A stretch of DNA of 25,654 bases, taken from assembly GCA_023419095.1 (NCBI GenBank), contig JAEZYN010000068.1, forward strand, positions 1 to 25,654. Reading direction: 5' to 3'. A model generated the notes under the pieces. The model made no database searches. It saw only the letters and a list, made by a program, of their open reading frames with translations, and had not been told where the DNA came from. The translations under genes were made by a program, and so were the position numbers. Below, piece after piece: positions 15,921-22,878 of this stretch (its first letter is position 1; each line of letters opens with the position of its first letter). Origin of the DNA: Bacteroidota bacterium (GTDB lineage Bacteria; Bacteroidota; Bacteroidia; Flavobacteriales; Weeksellaceae).

Positions 15921-16010
15921 AACGGAGACGATAGCCCTGATCGCAGCGGCATCCTTTTGCGGAGCGAAGCGCAGTAAAAGATACAGCGGAGAGCAGGTTC
16001 CCGGCTCCTC
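15921..16010. repeat. structured intergenic repeat upstream of glyS
   Basis: This 90-base, GC-richer segment contains no gene. It can fold as nested stems: GGAG (15924-15927) with CTCC (16005-16008), GCC with GGC, CCTG (15936-15939) with CAGG (15994-15997), and an inner arm ATC..TTTTGCG / CGCAGTAAAAGAT around 15951-15981. The CAGCGGC / CAGCGGA pair flanks the inner arm. The layout (GATAGCCCTGATCGCAGCGG..ATCCTTTT..AAAAGATACAGCGG) resembles a dispersed element I remember from intergenic regions of flavobacterial genomes. That memory is the only basis for calling it a repeat, since one copy is present here. It lies after a terminator and just before the glyS promoter. Confidence 0.55.
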
Positions 16011-16031
16011 AAAACTTCGGCTAAAATTCCC

Positions 16032-16039
16032 TATTTTTG
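16032..16039 (+). promoter_or_regulatory. -7 promoter box (TATTTTTG) for glyS
   Basis: An exact TAnnTTTG match ends 19 bases before the glyS ATG and directly follows the structured repeat. No TTG lies at the normal -33 distance. The repeat would be outside the transcript if this box is used. Confidence 0.5.
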
Positions 16040-16058
16040 CTGCAAATACTAATTAACG

Positions 16059-17600
16059 ATGGCTAAACAGGAAGATGTTTTCAAGAAACTGATCTCGCAC
16101 GCTAAGGAATATGGCTTTATTTTTCCTTCGAGTGAAATATATGACGGACTTTCAGCAATTTACGACTACGGACAGAATGGTGCTGAACTGAAAAACAACA
16201 TCAAGCAATATTGGTGGAAAGCCATGGTGCAGATGAACGAAAACATCGTGGGCATCGACTCTGCAATCTTTATGCATCCAACGATCTGGAAAGCTTCCGG
16301 CCACGTAGACGCTTTTAATGATCCTTTGATCGACAATAAGGATTCTAAAAAACGCTTCAGAGCCGATGTTTTGCTGGAAGATTACTGTGCAAAACTGGAA
16401 GAAAAAGCACAGAAAGAAATTGAAAAAGCTGCAAAGAGATTTGGCGATGCTTTTGATAAAAATGAATTTGAAACCACAAACGGCCGCGTTCTGGAATATC
16501 GCGAAAAGCAGAAAACCATTCTCTCCAGAATGGCGAAATCTTTGGAAAATGAAGATCTGGCGGATGTAAAAGCTTTGATCGAAGAACTTGAGATCGCGGA
16601 TCCGGACACTGGTTCAAAAAACTGGACGGATGTTCGTCAGTTTAACCTGATGTTCGGAACCAAATTAGGTGCTTCCGCAGATTCTGCAACTGATTTATAT
16701 TTAAGACCTGAAACGGCGCAGGGAATTTTTGTGAATTTCTTAAATGTTCAGAAAACTTCGCGTCATAAGCTGCCATTCGGAATTGCACAAATCGGTAAGG
16801 CTTTCAGAAATGAAATCGTAGCCAGACAGTTCATCTTCAGAATGCGGGAATTCGAGCAGATGGAAATGCAGTTTTTCGTTCCGCCGGGCACCGACCTCGG
16901 TTTCTATGAAGAATGGAAACAAAAACGTCTCAACTGGCATTTGGCCTTAGGTTTAGGCGAAGATAATTATAAATTTCACGATCACGAAAAGCTTGCGCAC
17001 TACGCGAATGCAGCGGCTGATATCGAGTTTAAATTCCCGTTCGGGTTCAAGGAACTGGAAGGCATTCACTCCAGAACTGATTTCGACCTTAAAGCACACG
17101 AGAAATTCTCGGGCAGAAAATTACAGTATTTCGATTCCGAAAGAAACGAAAATTACATCCCGTATGTGGTGGAAACTTCGGTGGGTCTCGATCGTCTGTT
17201 CCTTGCCATTTTCTCCAATTCATTAAAAGATGAGGTTTTGGAAGACGGCTCCGAAAGGACCGTTCTTTCGCTTCCACCTGCATTAGCACCTGTAAAAGCT
17301 GCAATTTTGCCTTTGATGAAAAAAGACGGTCTTGGCGAATACGGCGAGCAGATCTTCAACGAGCTGAGGTTTGATTTCAACGTGATTTACGAAGATAAAG
17401 ACAGCATCGGCAAACGTTACAGACGCCAGGATGCGATAGGAACGCCGTTCTGTATCACGATTGACCATGATACACTGACTGATCATACAGTAACATTGAG
17501 GGACCGCGACACGATGCAGCAGGAACGCGTGGCAGTGGCAGATCTTCGAAGAATCATCGATGAGAAAACGAATTTCCGGAGTTTGCTTTCTAAGATTTAA
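16059..17600 (+). CDS. glyS: glycyl-tRNA synthetase (single-chain, dimeric type)
   Basis: A 513-aa class II aminoacyl-tRNA synthetase that attaches glycine to tRNA(Gly). It is the alpha2 (eukaryote/archaeal-like) form common in Bacteroidota, not the alpha-beta form of E. coli. The N-terminus carries the typical FPSSEIYDGLSAIYDYGQNG. A charged helical insertion covers about residues 100-190. Class II motif 2 is FRNEIVARQ (from residue 249) with REFEQMEMQFF, and motif 3 is GLDRLFLAIF (from residue 376). The C-terminal anticodon-binding domain opens with LPPALAPVKAAILPLMKK. The length is normal. Some annotations use the symbol glyQS for this form. It is a single-gene unit with its own -7 box and a strong terminator. 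Confidence 0.96.
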   Translation: MAKQEDVFKKLISHAKEYGFIFPSSEIYDGLSAIYDYGQNGAELKNNIKQYWWKAMVQMNENIVGIDSAIFMHPTIWKASGHVDAFNDPLIDNKDSKKRFRADVLLEDYCAKLEEKAQKEIEKAAKRFGDAFDKNEFETTNGRVLEYREKQKTILSRMAKSLENEDLADVKALIEELEIADPDTGSKNWTDVRQFNLMFGTKLGASADSATDLYLRPETAQGIFVNFLNVQKTSRHKLPFGIAQIGKAFRNEIVARQFIFRMREFEQMEMQFFVPPGTDLGFYEEWKQKRLNWHLALGLGEDNYKFHDHEKLAHYANAAADIEFKFPFGFKELEGIHSRTDFDLKAHEKFSGRKLQYFDSERNENYIPYVVETSVGLDRLFLAIFSNSLKDEVLEDGSERTVLSLPPALAPVKAAILPLMKKDGLGEYGEQIFNELRFDFNVIYEDKDSIGKRYRRQDAIGTPFCITIDHDTLTDHTVTLRDRDTMQQERVAVADLRRIIDEKTNFRSLLSKI

Positions 17601-17619
17601 TCTCAAAAACACATAATTA

Positions 17620-17652
17620 AAAGTTTCGGATTCTGTCCGGAACTTTTTTTTG
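17620..17652 (+). terminator. rho-independent terminator of glyS
   Basis: The 11-bp stem AAAGTTTCGGA / TCCGGAACTTT (one G-T pair) with a 5-base loop is followed by an unbroken T-run, 20 bases after the glyS stop. Confidence 0.88.
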
Positions 17653-17668
17653 TTTAAATATGTACTAA

Positions 17669-17803
17669 TCAATCAATTTCGATCTTTGAAAAGGTTTTTT
17701 TGAAAAAATAAAATATTGCGTCTTCTCCAAAATAATATGATTTATGTTTAATGATTTCAAAGTCTGCCATTCGAAAAAACAGTGAAAAATGAGCCGAAAA
17801 CAT
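17669..17803 (-). CDS. possible 44-aa small protein (uncertain)
   Basis: In the 266-base gap between glyS and sufS the minus strand holds an ORF from ATG 17803 to TGA at 17671-17669. Its sequence looks protein-like: FRMADFEIIKHKSYYFGEDA followed by an aromatic-rich end (FYFFKKTFSKIEID). An exact -7 box match (TATATTTG) lies about 20 bases before the ATG on the same strand, and an in-frame stop sits three codons upstream. I recognise no family. It could be a small gene, a decayed fragment or chance in AT-rich DNA. The evidence is thin. Confidence 0.25.
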   Translation of the reverse strand: MFSAHFSLFFRMADFEIIKHKSYYFGEDAIFYFFKKTFSKIEID

Positions 17804-17837
17804 TGCGAATTAAAAAATGACCCAAATATATATTCCG

Positions 17838-17845
17838 TAAATTTG
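17838..17845 (+). promoter_or_regulatory. -7 promoter box (TAAATTTG) for sufS
   Basis: An exact TAnnTTTG match ends 21 bases before the sufS ATG. No TTG lies at 17-23 bases upstream, so the -33 part is weak or absent. Confidence 0.5.
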
Positions 17846-17866
17846 ACGCTTTCTAAATAAGCTCAA

Positions 17867-19087
17867 ATGTTCGATATTCAACATATAAGAAACCAATTCC
17901 CAATATTGCAGCAGCAGGTGAACGGCAAGCCTCTGATTTATCTGGACAATGCGGCCACTTCCCAAAAACCCACTTCCGTTTTAGATGCATGGCAAAAATA
18001 TTATACTGAAATTAACGCTAATGTACACCGCGGCATCCATACTTTAAGCCAACTGGCGACCGAAGAAATGGAACTTTCGAGGCGTAAAATTCAAAAATTC
18101 ATTAACGCTGAACACGATTTTGAAGTCATTTTCACGCGGGGCACCACTGAAGGTCTCAATCTGCTGGCCTATTCTTTAACAACATGGCTGAAAAAAGACG
18201 ATGAAATCATCATTTCTCATCTGGAGCACCACTCGAACATTGTTCCGTGGCAAATGCTTTGTGAAAGAACGGGCGCCCAACTGAAGGTGATTCCTATCGA
18301 TGAAAACGGCGTTTTGCAACTGGATTATTTAGAGGAAAACCTCAACGGAAGGACAAAACTTGTTTCCGTAAATCACGTTTCAAATGCGCTTGGCGTCGTA
18401 AATCCGATTGAAAAAATCATTGCAGAAGCGCGCAGAAAATCCGAAGCGATTATTGTGATTGACGGCGCTCAGGCGGTGCCACACTTCAAAATCGATGTGC
18501 AACAACTGGATTGTGATTTCTACGTCTTTTCGGGGCATAAAATGTACGCACCAATGGGTACCGGAATTCTTTACGGCAAAGAAGAAATACTACGAAAAAT
18601 ACAGCCATTCCATGGCGGCGGCGAGATGATTTCGGTATGTTCTTTTGAAAAGACGACTTATGCGGATCTGCCTTTTAAATTTGAAGCCGGAACGCCCAAT
18701 GTAGGTGGAAATATAGCACTTGGTGCCGCAGTAGATTTCATGGAAAGTATCGGCCGTGAAGCTTTGCAGAACCATGAAAATGCATTACTTGATTATGCCC
18801 AAAAGCAGCTACTTCAAATTGAAGGTTTAAAGATTTATGGCGAAAAAGCCAACAGAACGGGCGTAGCTTCGTTCAACCTTGAAGGTGTCGGGATTTCGTC
18901 GGACGTTGGGATGATTCTTGACAAAATGGGCATCGCAGTAAGAACCGGACATCACTGTACGCAGCCGATAATGAAACATTTCGACATCGCGGGCACAGTG
19001 CGTGCGAGTTTTGCGGTGTACAATACATTTGAAGAAATAGATATTTTGGTGGACGGCGTTAAAAAAGCGCAGAGAATGTTGAGCTAA
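17867..19087 (+). CDS. sufS: cysteine desulfurase, SufS type
   Basis: A 406-aa PLP enzyme that removes sulfur from cysteine as a persulfide and passes it to a scaffold for Fe-S cluster assembly. All class II (SufS/CsdA) marks are present: YLDNAATSQKP (residues 25-35), RGIHTLSQ, TRGTTEGLNL, HLEHHSN, DGAQAVPH, FSGHKMYAPMGTG with the PLP Lys at K225, and RTGHHCTQP with the catalytic Cys at C364. K225 and C364 are at almost the same positions as in E. coli SufS (K226, C364). The usual partners sufBCD are not next to it in the window, so it stands alone or is separated from them. Its stop lies 2 bases from the stop of the convergent bcp gene. Confidence 0.95.
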   Translation: MFDIQHIRNQFPILQQQVNGKPLIYLDNAATSQKPTSVLDAWQKYYTEINANVHRGIHTLSQLATEEMELSRRKIQKFINAEHDFEVIFTRGTTEGLNLLAYSLTTWLKKDDEIIISHLEHHSNIVPWQMLCERTGAQLKVIPIDENGVLQLDYLEENLNGRTKLVSVNHVSNALGVVNPIEKIIAEARRKSEAIIVIDGAQAVPHFKIDVQQLDCDFYVFSGHKMYAPMGTGILYGKEEILRKIQPFHGGGEMISVCSFEKTTYADLPFKFEAGTPNVGGNIALGAAVDFMESIGREALQNHENALLDYAQKQLLQIEGLKIYGEKANRTGVASFNLEGVGISSDVGMILDKMGIAVRTGHHCTQPIMKHFDIAGTVRASFAVYNTFEEIDILVDGVKKAQRMLS

Positions 19088-19089
19088 AC

Positions 19090-19539
19090 TTAGCTTTCCA
19101 AAATTTGCTTCGCCGCTTCCTTGGTCTTTACTTTTTCGATGACGCGGGTGCAAATGCCGTTTTCATCAAATCTAAAAGTGGTGCGCACAATTCCCATGAA
19201 TTCGCGGCCCATGAATTTCTTCAGCTGCCACACACCGAATTTTTCACAAACTTCCCGGCTCTCATCCGCAATCAGCGGATACTGAAAACCAAATTTTTCG
19301 TGGAATTTTTTCTGCGCTTTTACCGCATCTGCAGAAACTCCTAAAATTTGGAAACCTTCTTTTACTAGCAGCGAAATATTATCATTCAGGTCGCAGGCTT
19401 CAGCGGTGCAACCGGGCGTATTTGCCTTTGGATAAAAGAAAACTACGAGCTTTTTACCCAGAAAATCCTGAGATTTCACTGTTTCCCCATCTTGATTTAA
19501 CGCTTCAAACTGCGGAAGTTGGTCACCTACTTTTAGCAT
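19090..19539 (-). CDS. bcp: thioredoxin-dependent peroxiredoxin, Bcp/PrxQ type
   Basis: A 149-aa thiol peroxidase that reduces hydrogen and organic peroxides. The atypical 2-Cys Bcp pattern is clear: NTPGCTAEACDLND with the peroxidatic Cys at C44 and the resolving Cys at C49. It is preceded by FLGKKLVVFFYPKA and followed by GVSADAVKAQKKFHEKFGFQ and PLIADESREVCEKFGVW, all typical of the family. The C-terminus VRTTFRFDENG is normal. It is divergent from nth over a 32-base gap, and its promoter -33 element falls within the nth coding region. Both neighbours fit oxidative damage control (peroxide removal and oxidised-base repair), though this is inference. Confidence 0.95.
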   Translation of the reverse strand: MLKVGDQLPQFEALNQDGETVKSQDFLGKKLVVFFYPKANTPGCTAEACDLNDNISLLVKEGFQILGVSADAVKAQKKFHEKFGFQYPLIADESREVCEKFGVWQLKKFMGREFMGIVRTTFRFDENGICTRVIEKVKTKEAAKQILES

Positions 19540-19555
19540 AATTAGTATTTTAGCT

Positions 19556-19587
19556 CAAATTTAAAGGTTAAATGACAAAAAAGCAAA
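19556..19587 (-). promoter_or_regulatory. bcp promoter (TTTG-N20-TAAATTTG), overlapping the start of nth
   Basis: On the minus strand TTTG (19587-19584) and TAAATTTG (19563-19556) have a 20-base spacer, an exact consensus promoter. It ends 16 bases before the bcp ATG. The -33 element lies inside codons 5-6 of the divergent nth gene, so the promoter region covers the nth start. Confidence 0.75.
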
Positions 19588-20198
19588 GAGCGCTGACGGT
19601 AATGACGGAACTTGAAAAACTGTATCCCAAGGTTCCCATTCCGCTGGACCACACGGATGCCTTTACACTTCTCGTTGCTGTGGCGCTTTCCGCACAGACG
19701 ACGGACAAAAAAGTAAACCAGATCACGCCTAGACTTTTTGAGGTAGCCGGCGACGTCTTTAAAATGGCCGCGCTGGAAGAAGATGAGATTAAATATTTGA
19801 TCAAAGAAATTGGCTTAGCAAACACGAAGGCCAAAAACCTAAAACGCATGGCCGAAATGCTGGTGGAAAACCACAACGGAATTGTGCCGAAAACTTTCGA
19901 AGAATTGGAAGCATTGCCGGGCGTGGGTCATAAAACTGCGTCGGTGGTCATGAGCCAGGCGTTTGGCGTGCCCGCTTTTCCCGTGGATACGCACATCCAC
20001 CGACTCATGAAACAGTGGAAACTGACCGAGGGCAAAAACGTCATTGAAACCGAAAATGATGCGAAGAAACTTTTCCCGCGTGAAAGCTGGAACAAACTTC
20101 ATCTGCAGATTATATTTTATGGCCGCGAATATTCCCCCGCAAGAGGCAGCCAGGAGAAAGATTTTATCACGCGAATGCTCTTCCCCGACGAAAACTAG
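19572..20198 (+). CDS. nth: endonuclease III (DNA glycosylase/AP lyase), lacking the Fe-S cluster cysteines
   Basis: A 208-aa base-excision repair enzyme that removes oxidised pyrimidines and cleaves abasic sites. The helix-hairpin-helix LPGVGHKTA (115-123) carries the catalytic Lys K121, and VDTHIHRL carries the catalytic Asp D139; both match E. coli Nth (K120, D138) in spacing. LLVAVALSAQTTDKKVNQ is also typical. The C-terminus differs: after LHLQIIFYGREYSPARG, where Nth enzymes usually have a four-Cys [4Fe-4S] loop, there is no Cys. The whole protein contains none. A frameshift is unlikely because the sequence stays family-like into YSPARG and the next frame shows no Cys motif. It is divergent from bcp. 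Confidence 0.92.
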   Translation: MTKKQRALTVMTELEKLYPKVPIPLDHTDAFTLLVAVALSAQTTDKKVNQITPRLFEVAGDVFKMAALEEDEIKYLIKEIGLANTKAKNLKRMAEMLVENHNGIVPKTFEELEALPGVGHKTASVVMSQAFGVPAFPVDTHIHRLMKQWKLTEGKNVIETENDAKKLFPRESWNKLHLQIIFYGREYSPARGSQEKDFITRMLFPDEN

Positions 20199-20284
20199 CC
20201 TTTTTTTTGGAAGTAACGCGGAGACTTAGCTATCAACTCATCCATCTCAAAAGGTTTGGGAAGAAAATGCCAAATGGCTTCACC
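20195..20284 (-). pseudogene. possible remnant of a response-regulator receiver domain (C-terminal end)
   Basis: In the gap between nth and the DUF885 gene, a minus-strand frame bounded by stops reads GEAIWHFLPKPFEMDELIAK and ends eight residues later. The FLPKPFEMDELIA part looks like the end of a CheY-like receiver domain, where the conserved Lys-Pro of beta5 is followed by a phenylalanine and an acidic helix (DYL.KPF...EL...). The frame has no start codon before it, and an in-frame TAA stands directly upstream, so it cannot be a working gene. Its stop overlaps the last bases of nth. It may be a decayed gene end or part of a dispersed element; chance resemblance is possible. Confidence 0.3.
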
Positions 20285-20316
20285 TTAATAATTTGAATTC
20301 AAATTCACCTTGAAAG

Positions 20317-22110
20317 TTACTGTCTCTTCGCCCAAAGCTTCATCTTGCGATCCAACACATCCAGTGGCAAACATCCCTGATTTAAAATTTCATCGTGGAA
20401 TTTGGCTAAACTGAATTTTGCACCCAGCTGTTTTTGGTACTGGTCGCGCAGGGAACGTATTTTCAGGGAACCTATCTTATAACTTAAAGCCTGTCCCGGC
20501 ATGGCCATATAACGCTCAACTTCCGCTGTTGCGGCCGCTTCGTCATAGGAAATATTGCTCAGGAAATAACGAATGGCCTCTTCGCGGTTCATTGTGCCGG
20601 TATGAAGTCCTGTATCGACTACCAAACGCACTGCACGTAGCATTTCATCACTCAGCGAGCCCATTTTCTGGTATGGATCGGTGTAAAGACCAAACTCCGG
20701 CCCCAGCGATTCTGTATAAAGTGCCCAGCCTTCACCATAGGCGCCGAACCAGCCGAAACGCATGAATTTAGGCAAAGACATATTCTCCTGCTGCAGCGAA
20801 ATCTGGTAATGGTGACCCGGAATGGCTTCATGTAAAAAGAGCGATTCCATGCCGGAAGTTACATTGAATTTGGTTGGATCCGGAATGGGGATGTAGAAAA
20901 TTCCGGGGCGCTTTCCGTCGGGTGTTCCGGGCATATACTCAGCGCTTGCGCTGGCTTCCCGGAATTTTTCCGTTTGCCGGATTTCGAACGGTGTTTTCGG
21001 CGTTACGCTGAACATTGTGTTCAGTTTTGGAGTGATTTTTTTCAAAATAGCATTAAAGCCGCCCAGCACTTCATCCGCCGTCTTGTAAGGGAAGGCTTTC
21101 GGATCGGTCTTCACATGCGTGATGAATTCTTCCAAAGTGCCTTCAAAATTAACCTGCTGCCTCACTTTTTCCATTTCAGCTCTAAGACGCGCCACTTCTG
21201 CGATACCGGTTTTGTTGATTTCATCGGGCGTAAGATTCGTGGTGGTCCAGCTTTTGGCGTAGTAGGCGTAAATTTCGTTTCCGTTCGGCATCGCATTTAT
21301 TCCATCGGTGTCGCGGGCTTTCGGCAGATACTCCTGTTCGAGGAAGTAGGCCATTTTTTGGTAAGTCGGGATCAATGTTTTCGTAATTAAGTCGCTGTAC
21401 TCACGCGTGAATTTCTCCTTTTGGGCGTCTGTAAAGTTTTTCGGGAAATTCTTCACGGGTCCGTAAAAGATGTTTTTTTCAAGGTCTGTGGTAATAATCT
21501 CATCAGCAGACATTTGTGGAATCATTTTCGCAACAAGTTTCTTCGGCAAAGTGTGTTTCTGCGCGATTCCTTCACGGAAATTTTCAATGGCAGTATCCAT
21601 CCACAACGGAAATTTACGCGCACGAACCAGCCAATCAGTATAATCTTTTTCAGTTTTAAACGGTTGACTTCCCTGGCCGCTGCCCAATAACGGCAAATCG
21701 AGCGGCAAACCGCCAAACTGCGTGAACGGAATGTATTCCGGATGGTAGGCGTAGCGCTCAATTTTGTCTTTTAATGTATAATCAAGAACGTCATAAACGG
21801 TCTTTTTTTCGTCTGAAAGCTTATCGTATTCCACTTTTTTCATTTGGTTCTGCACCGAATTGTAAAATGATATCTCACCGGAAATAAAGTCTTTATCGAT
21901 GTTCACCGGCAACTGGTCATTATACCTCAAATCGCCCTGTGCAGTAGCTTCCAGCGGATAAAGTTTCAGGTAATTCTCGTAATAGTTGGCTGCAATGGAA
22001 TCTATTTCCGCAGGTGTCTCGCGGGTAAGCGGATAGTCGGTTTTTTTACAACTCATGACGGCTGCTGCGGTCACCGCCAGAAATAAAGTGTGAAAAAGAT
22101 TTACTTTCAT
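20317..22110 (-). CDS. DUF885 family lipoprotein, predicted zinc metallopeptidase
   Basis: A 597-aa exported protein. The N-terminus is a lipoprotein signal peptide (FLAVTAAAVMSC, lipobox Cys at residue 21, followed by KKTD), so it is probably anchored in the outer or inner membrane facing the periplasm. The DUF885 catalytic region shows LFLHEAIPGHHYQ (residues 425-436), with the HE..PGHH metal-binding motif, and GAYGEGWALYTESLG, where E460 or a neighbour is the likely third ligand. MPGQALSYKIG near the C-terminus is also conserved in the family. DUF885 proteins are generally regarded as putative peptidases, with specificity rarely known. The gene is convergent with nth and apparently monocistronic. 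Confidence 0.9.
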   Translation of the reverse strand: MKVNLFHTLFLAVTAAAVMSCKKTDYPLTRETPAEIDSIAANYYENYLKLYPLEATAQGDLRYNDQLPVNIDKDFISGEISFYNSVQNQMKKVEYDKLSDEKKTVYDVLDYTLKDKIERYAYHPEYIPFTQFGGLPLDLPLLGSGQGSQPFKTEKDYTDWLVRARKFPLWMDTAIENFREGIAQKHTLPKKLVAKMIPQMSADEIITTDLEKNIFYGPVKNFPKNFTDAQKEKFTREYSDLITKTLIPTYQKMAYFLEQEYLPKARDTDGINAMPNGNEIYAYYAKSWTTTNLTPDEINKTGIAEVARLRAEMEKVRQQVNFEGTLEEFITHVKTDPKAFPYKTADEVLGGFNAILKKITPKLNTMFSVTPKTPFEIRQTEKFREASASAEYMPGTPDGKRPGIFYIPIPDPTKFNVTSGMESLFLHEAIPGHHYQISLQQENMSLPKFMRFGWFGAYGEGWALYTESLGPEFGLYTDPYQKMGSLSDEMLRAVRLVVDTGLHTGTMNREEAIRYFLSNISYDEAAATAEVERYMAMPGQALSYKIGSLKIRSLRDQYQKQLGAKFSLAKFHDEILNQGCLPLDVLDRKMKLWAKRQ

Positions 22111-22176
22111 AAAAATTATTGTTATGCTAAATTATAGTTTTTTAAACACATCTCTCAATATTGCTTTGATTTAAAA

Positions 22177-22224
22177 GAATGTGCGCCTGGCGCCTGATGT
22201 CTTCTTAAAAAACTTTGCACATTC
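22177..22224. repeat. inverted repeat with tandem heptamers upstream of the 22292 gene
   Basis: GAATGTGC (22177-22184) and GCACATTC (22217-22224) form a perfect 8-bp inverted repeat with a 32-base spacer. Within the spacer GCGCCTG occurs twice in tandem (22183-22196). The right arm begins on the last base of the -33 TTTG of the downstream promoter. An 8-bp pair in a gap of this size can arise by chance, so a regulatory role is only a suggestion. Confidence 0.4.
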
Positions 22225-22243
22225 AATCAATTTTTTATCTTTG
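22214..22243 (+). promoter_or_regulatory. promoter of the acidic hypothetical gene (TTTG-N18-TATCTTTG)
   Basis: TTTG at 22214-22217 and an exact -7 box TATCTTTG at 22236-22243 are 18 bases apart. The -7 box ends 48 bases before ATG 22292, leaving a leader of about 40 bases. Confidence 0.75.
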
Positions 22244-22291
22244 CTTCACAAGTTTAATCATCAATCAGTTAACGCATTTTTGTTCTAAGAA

Positions 22292-22753
22292 ATGAAAGGG
22301 ATATTAAAAATCTACCATCCTGAAGAAACCCTTAAGTATAACCTGGACCGAACCTACTGCAAAGCGGTTTATCTCAACAAACAACATTTTTTGGAAGTCG
22401 AGATCCTTACCGATGATTCGGTGGAGCATGTGGATGATGATTCTCTGCAGTACAATTTCCCGCAACTTCGCCTCTCTGTAAGCGATTTCCCTATAGAAGA
22501 TGACGTGTTAGAAGGTAAAACCTTTGAAGTGGAAGATTCTGACGAAAATTTCTTCACTGAAGTTGACCTGTTTGATGATGAAGATGCTTACGTTTTCAAC
22601 AATAAACTCAATTTCTGCAACGAAGCCGAAAAAGGACTGCATCTTTACTGGCAGGGCGAAATCAGCGATTTCTATACCGGTTCTGATGAGCCGATACCTT
22701 TCAAGCTGAAATGCAATTTCCTGCCAGATGAGATAAAGATTGACGAGGATTAA
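22292..22753 (+). CDS. acidic hypothetical protein, 153 aa
   Basis: I do not recognise this protein. It is soluble (no signal peptide or membrane segment) and strongly acidic: by my count 38 of 153 residues are Asp or Glu against 13 Lys or Arg. Acidic patches occur near residues 41-50 (DDSVEHVDDD), 80-86 and 93-99. Between them hydrophobic and polar residues alternate in a beta-like manner (YCKAVYLNKQHFLEVEIL, FNNKLNFCNEAEKGLHLYW). The ordered core and the strong consensus promoter argue for a real gene. It is probably a lineage-restricted cytoplasmic protein. The exbB operon downstream has its own promoter, so the two need not be linked. Confidence 0.75.
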   Translation: MKGILKIYHPEETLKYNLDRTYCKAVYLNKQHFLEVEILTDDSVEHVDDDSLQYNFPQLRLSVSDFPIEDDVLEGKTFEVEDSDENFFTEVDLFDDEDAYVFNNKLNFCNEAEKGLHLYWQGEISDFYTGSDEPIPFKLKCNFLPDEIKIDED

Positions 22754-22828
22754 ACCCGAACTGTCCTCCGATTTTTTCTTATTTTAATGACAGGCCTGAT
22801 GGGCTTTGTCCTTATTGATGCACATTCC

Positions 22829-22849
22829 CGCAATATTGCGCTACATTTG
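22829..22849 (+). promoter_or_regulatory. exbB operon -7 box with an adjoining 12-bp palindrome (operator candidate)
   Basis: A perfect 12-bp palindrome CGCAATATTGCG (22829-22840) stands one base before an exact -7 box TACATTTG (22842-22849), 29 bases before the exbB ATG. The nearest -33 candidate is TTG at 22815-22817 with a slightly long spacer of 24. A protein bound to the palindrome would cover the promoter spacer. It does not resemble a Fur box. Confidence 0.5.
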
Positions 22850-22878
22850 CCGTTCCAAATCTAAAATTAAACCACCGT

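Noticed and set aside
20044..20229. Frameshift in nth hiding a Cys-containing C-terminus
   Set aside because: The alternative frame contains only a single Cys and no four-Cys pattern, while the main frame stays family-like into YSPARG.
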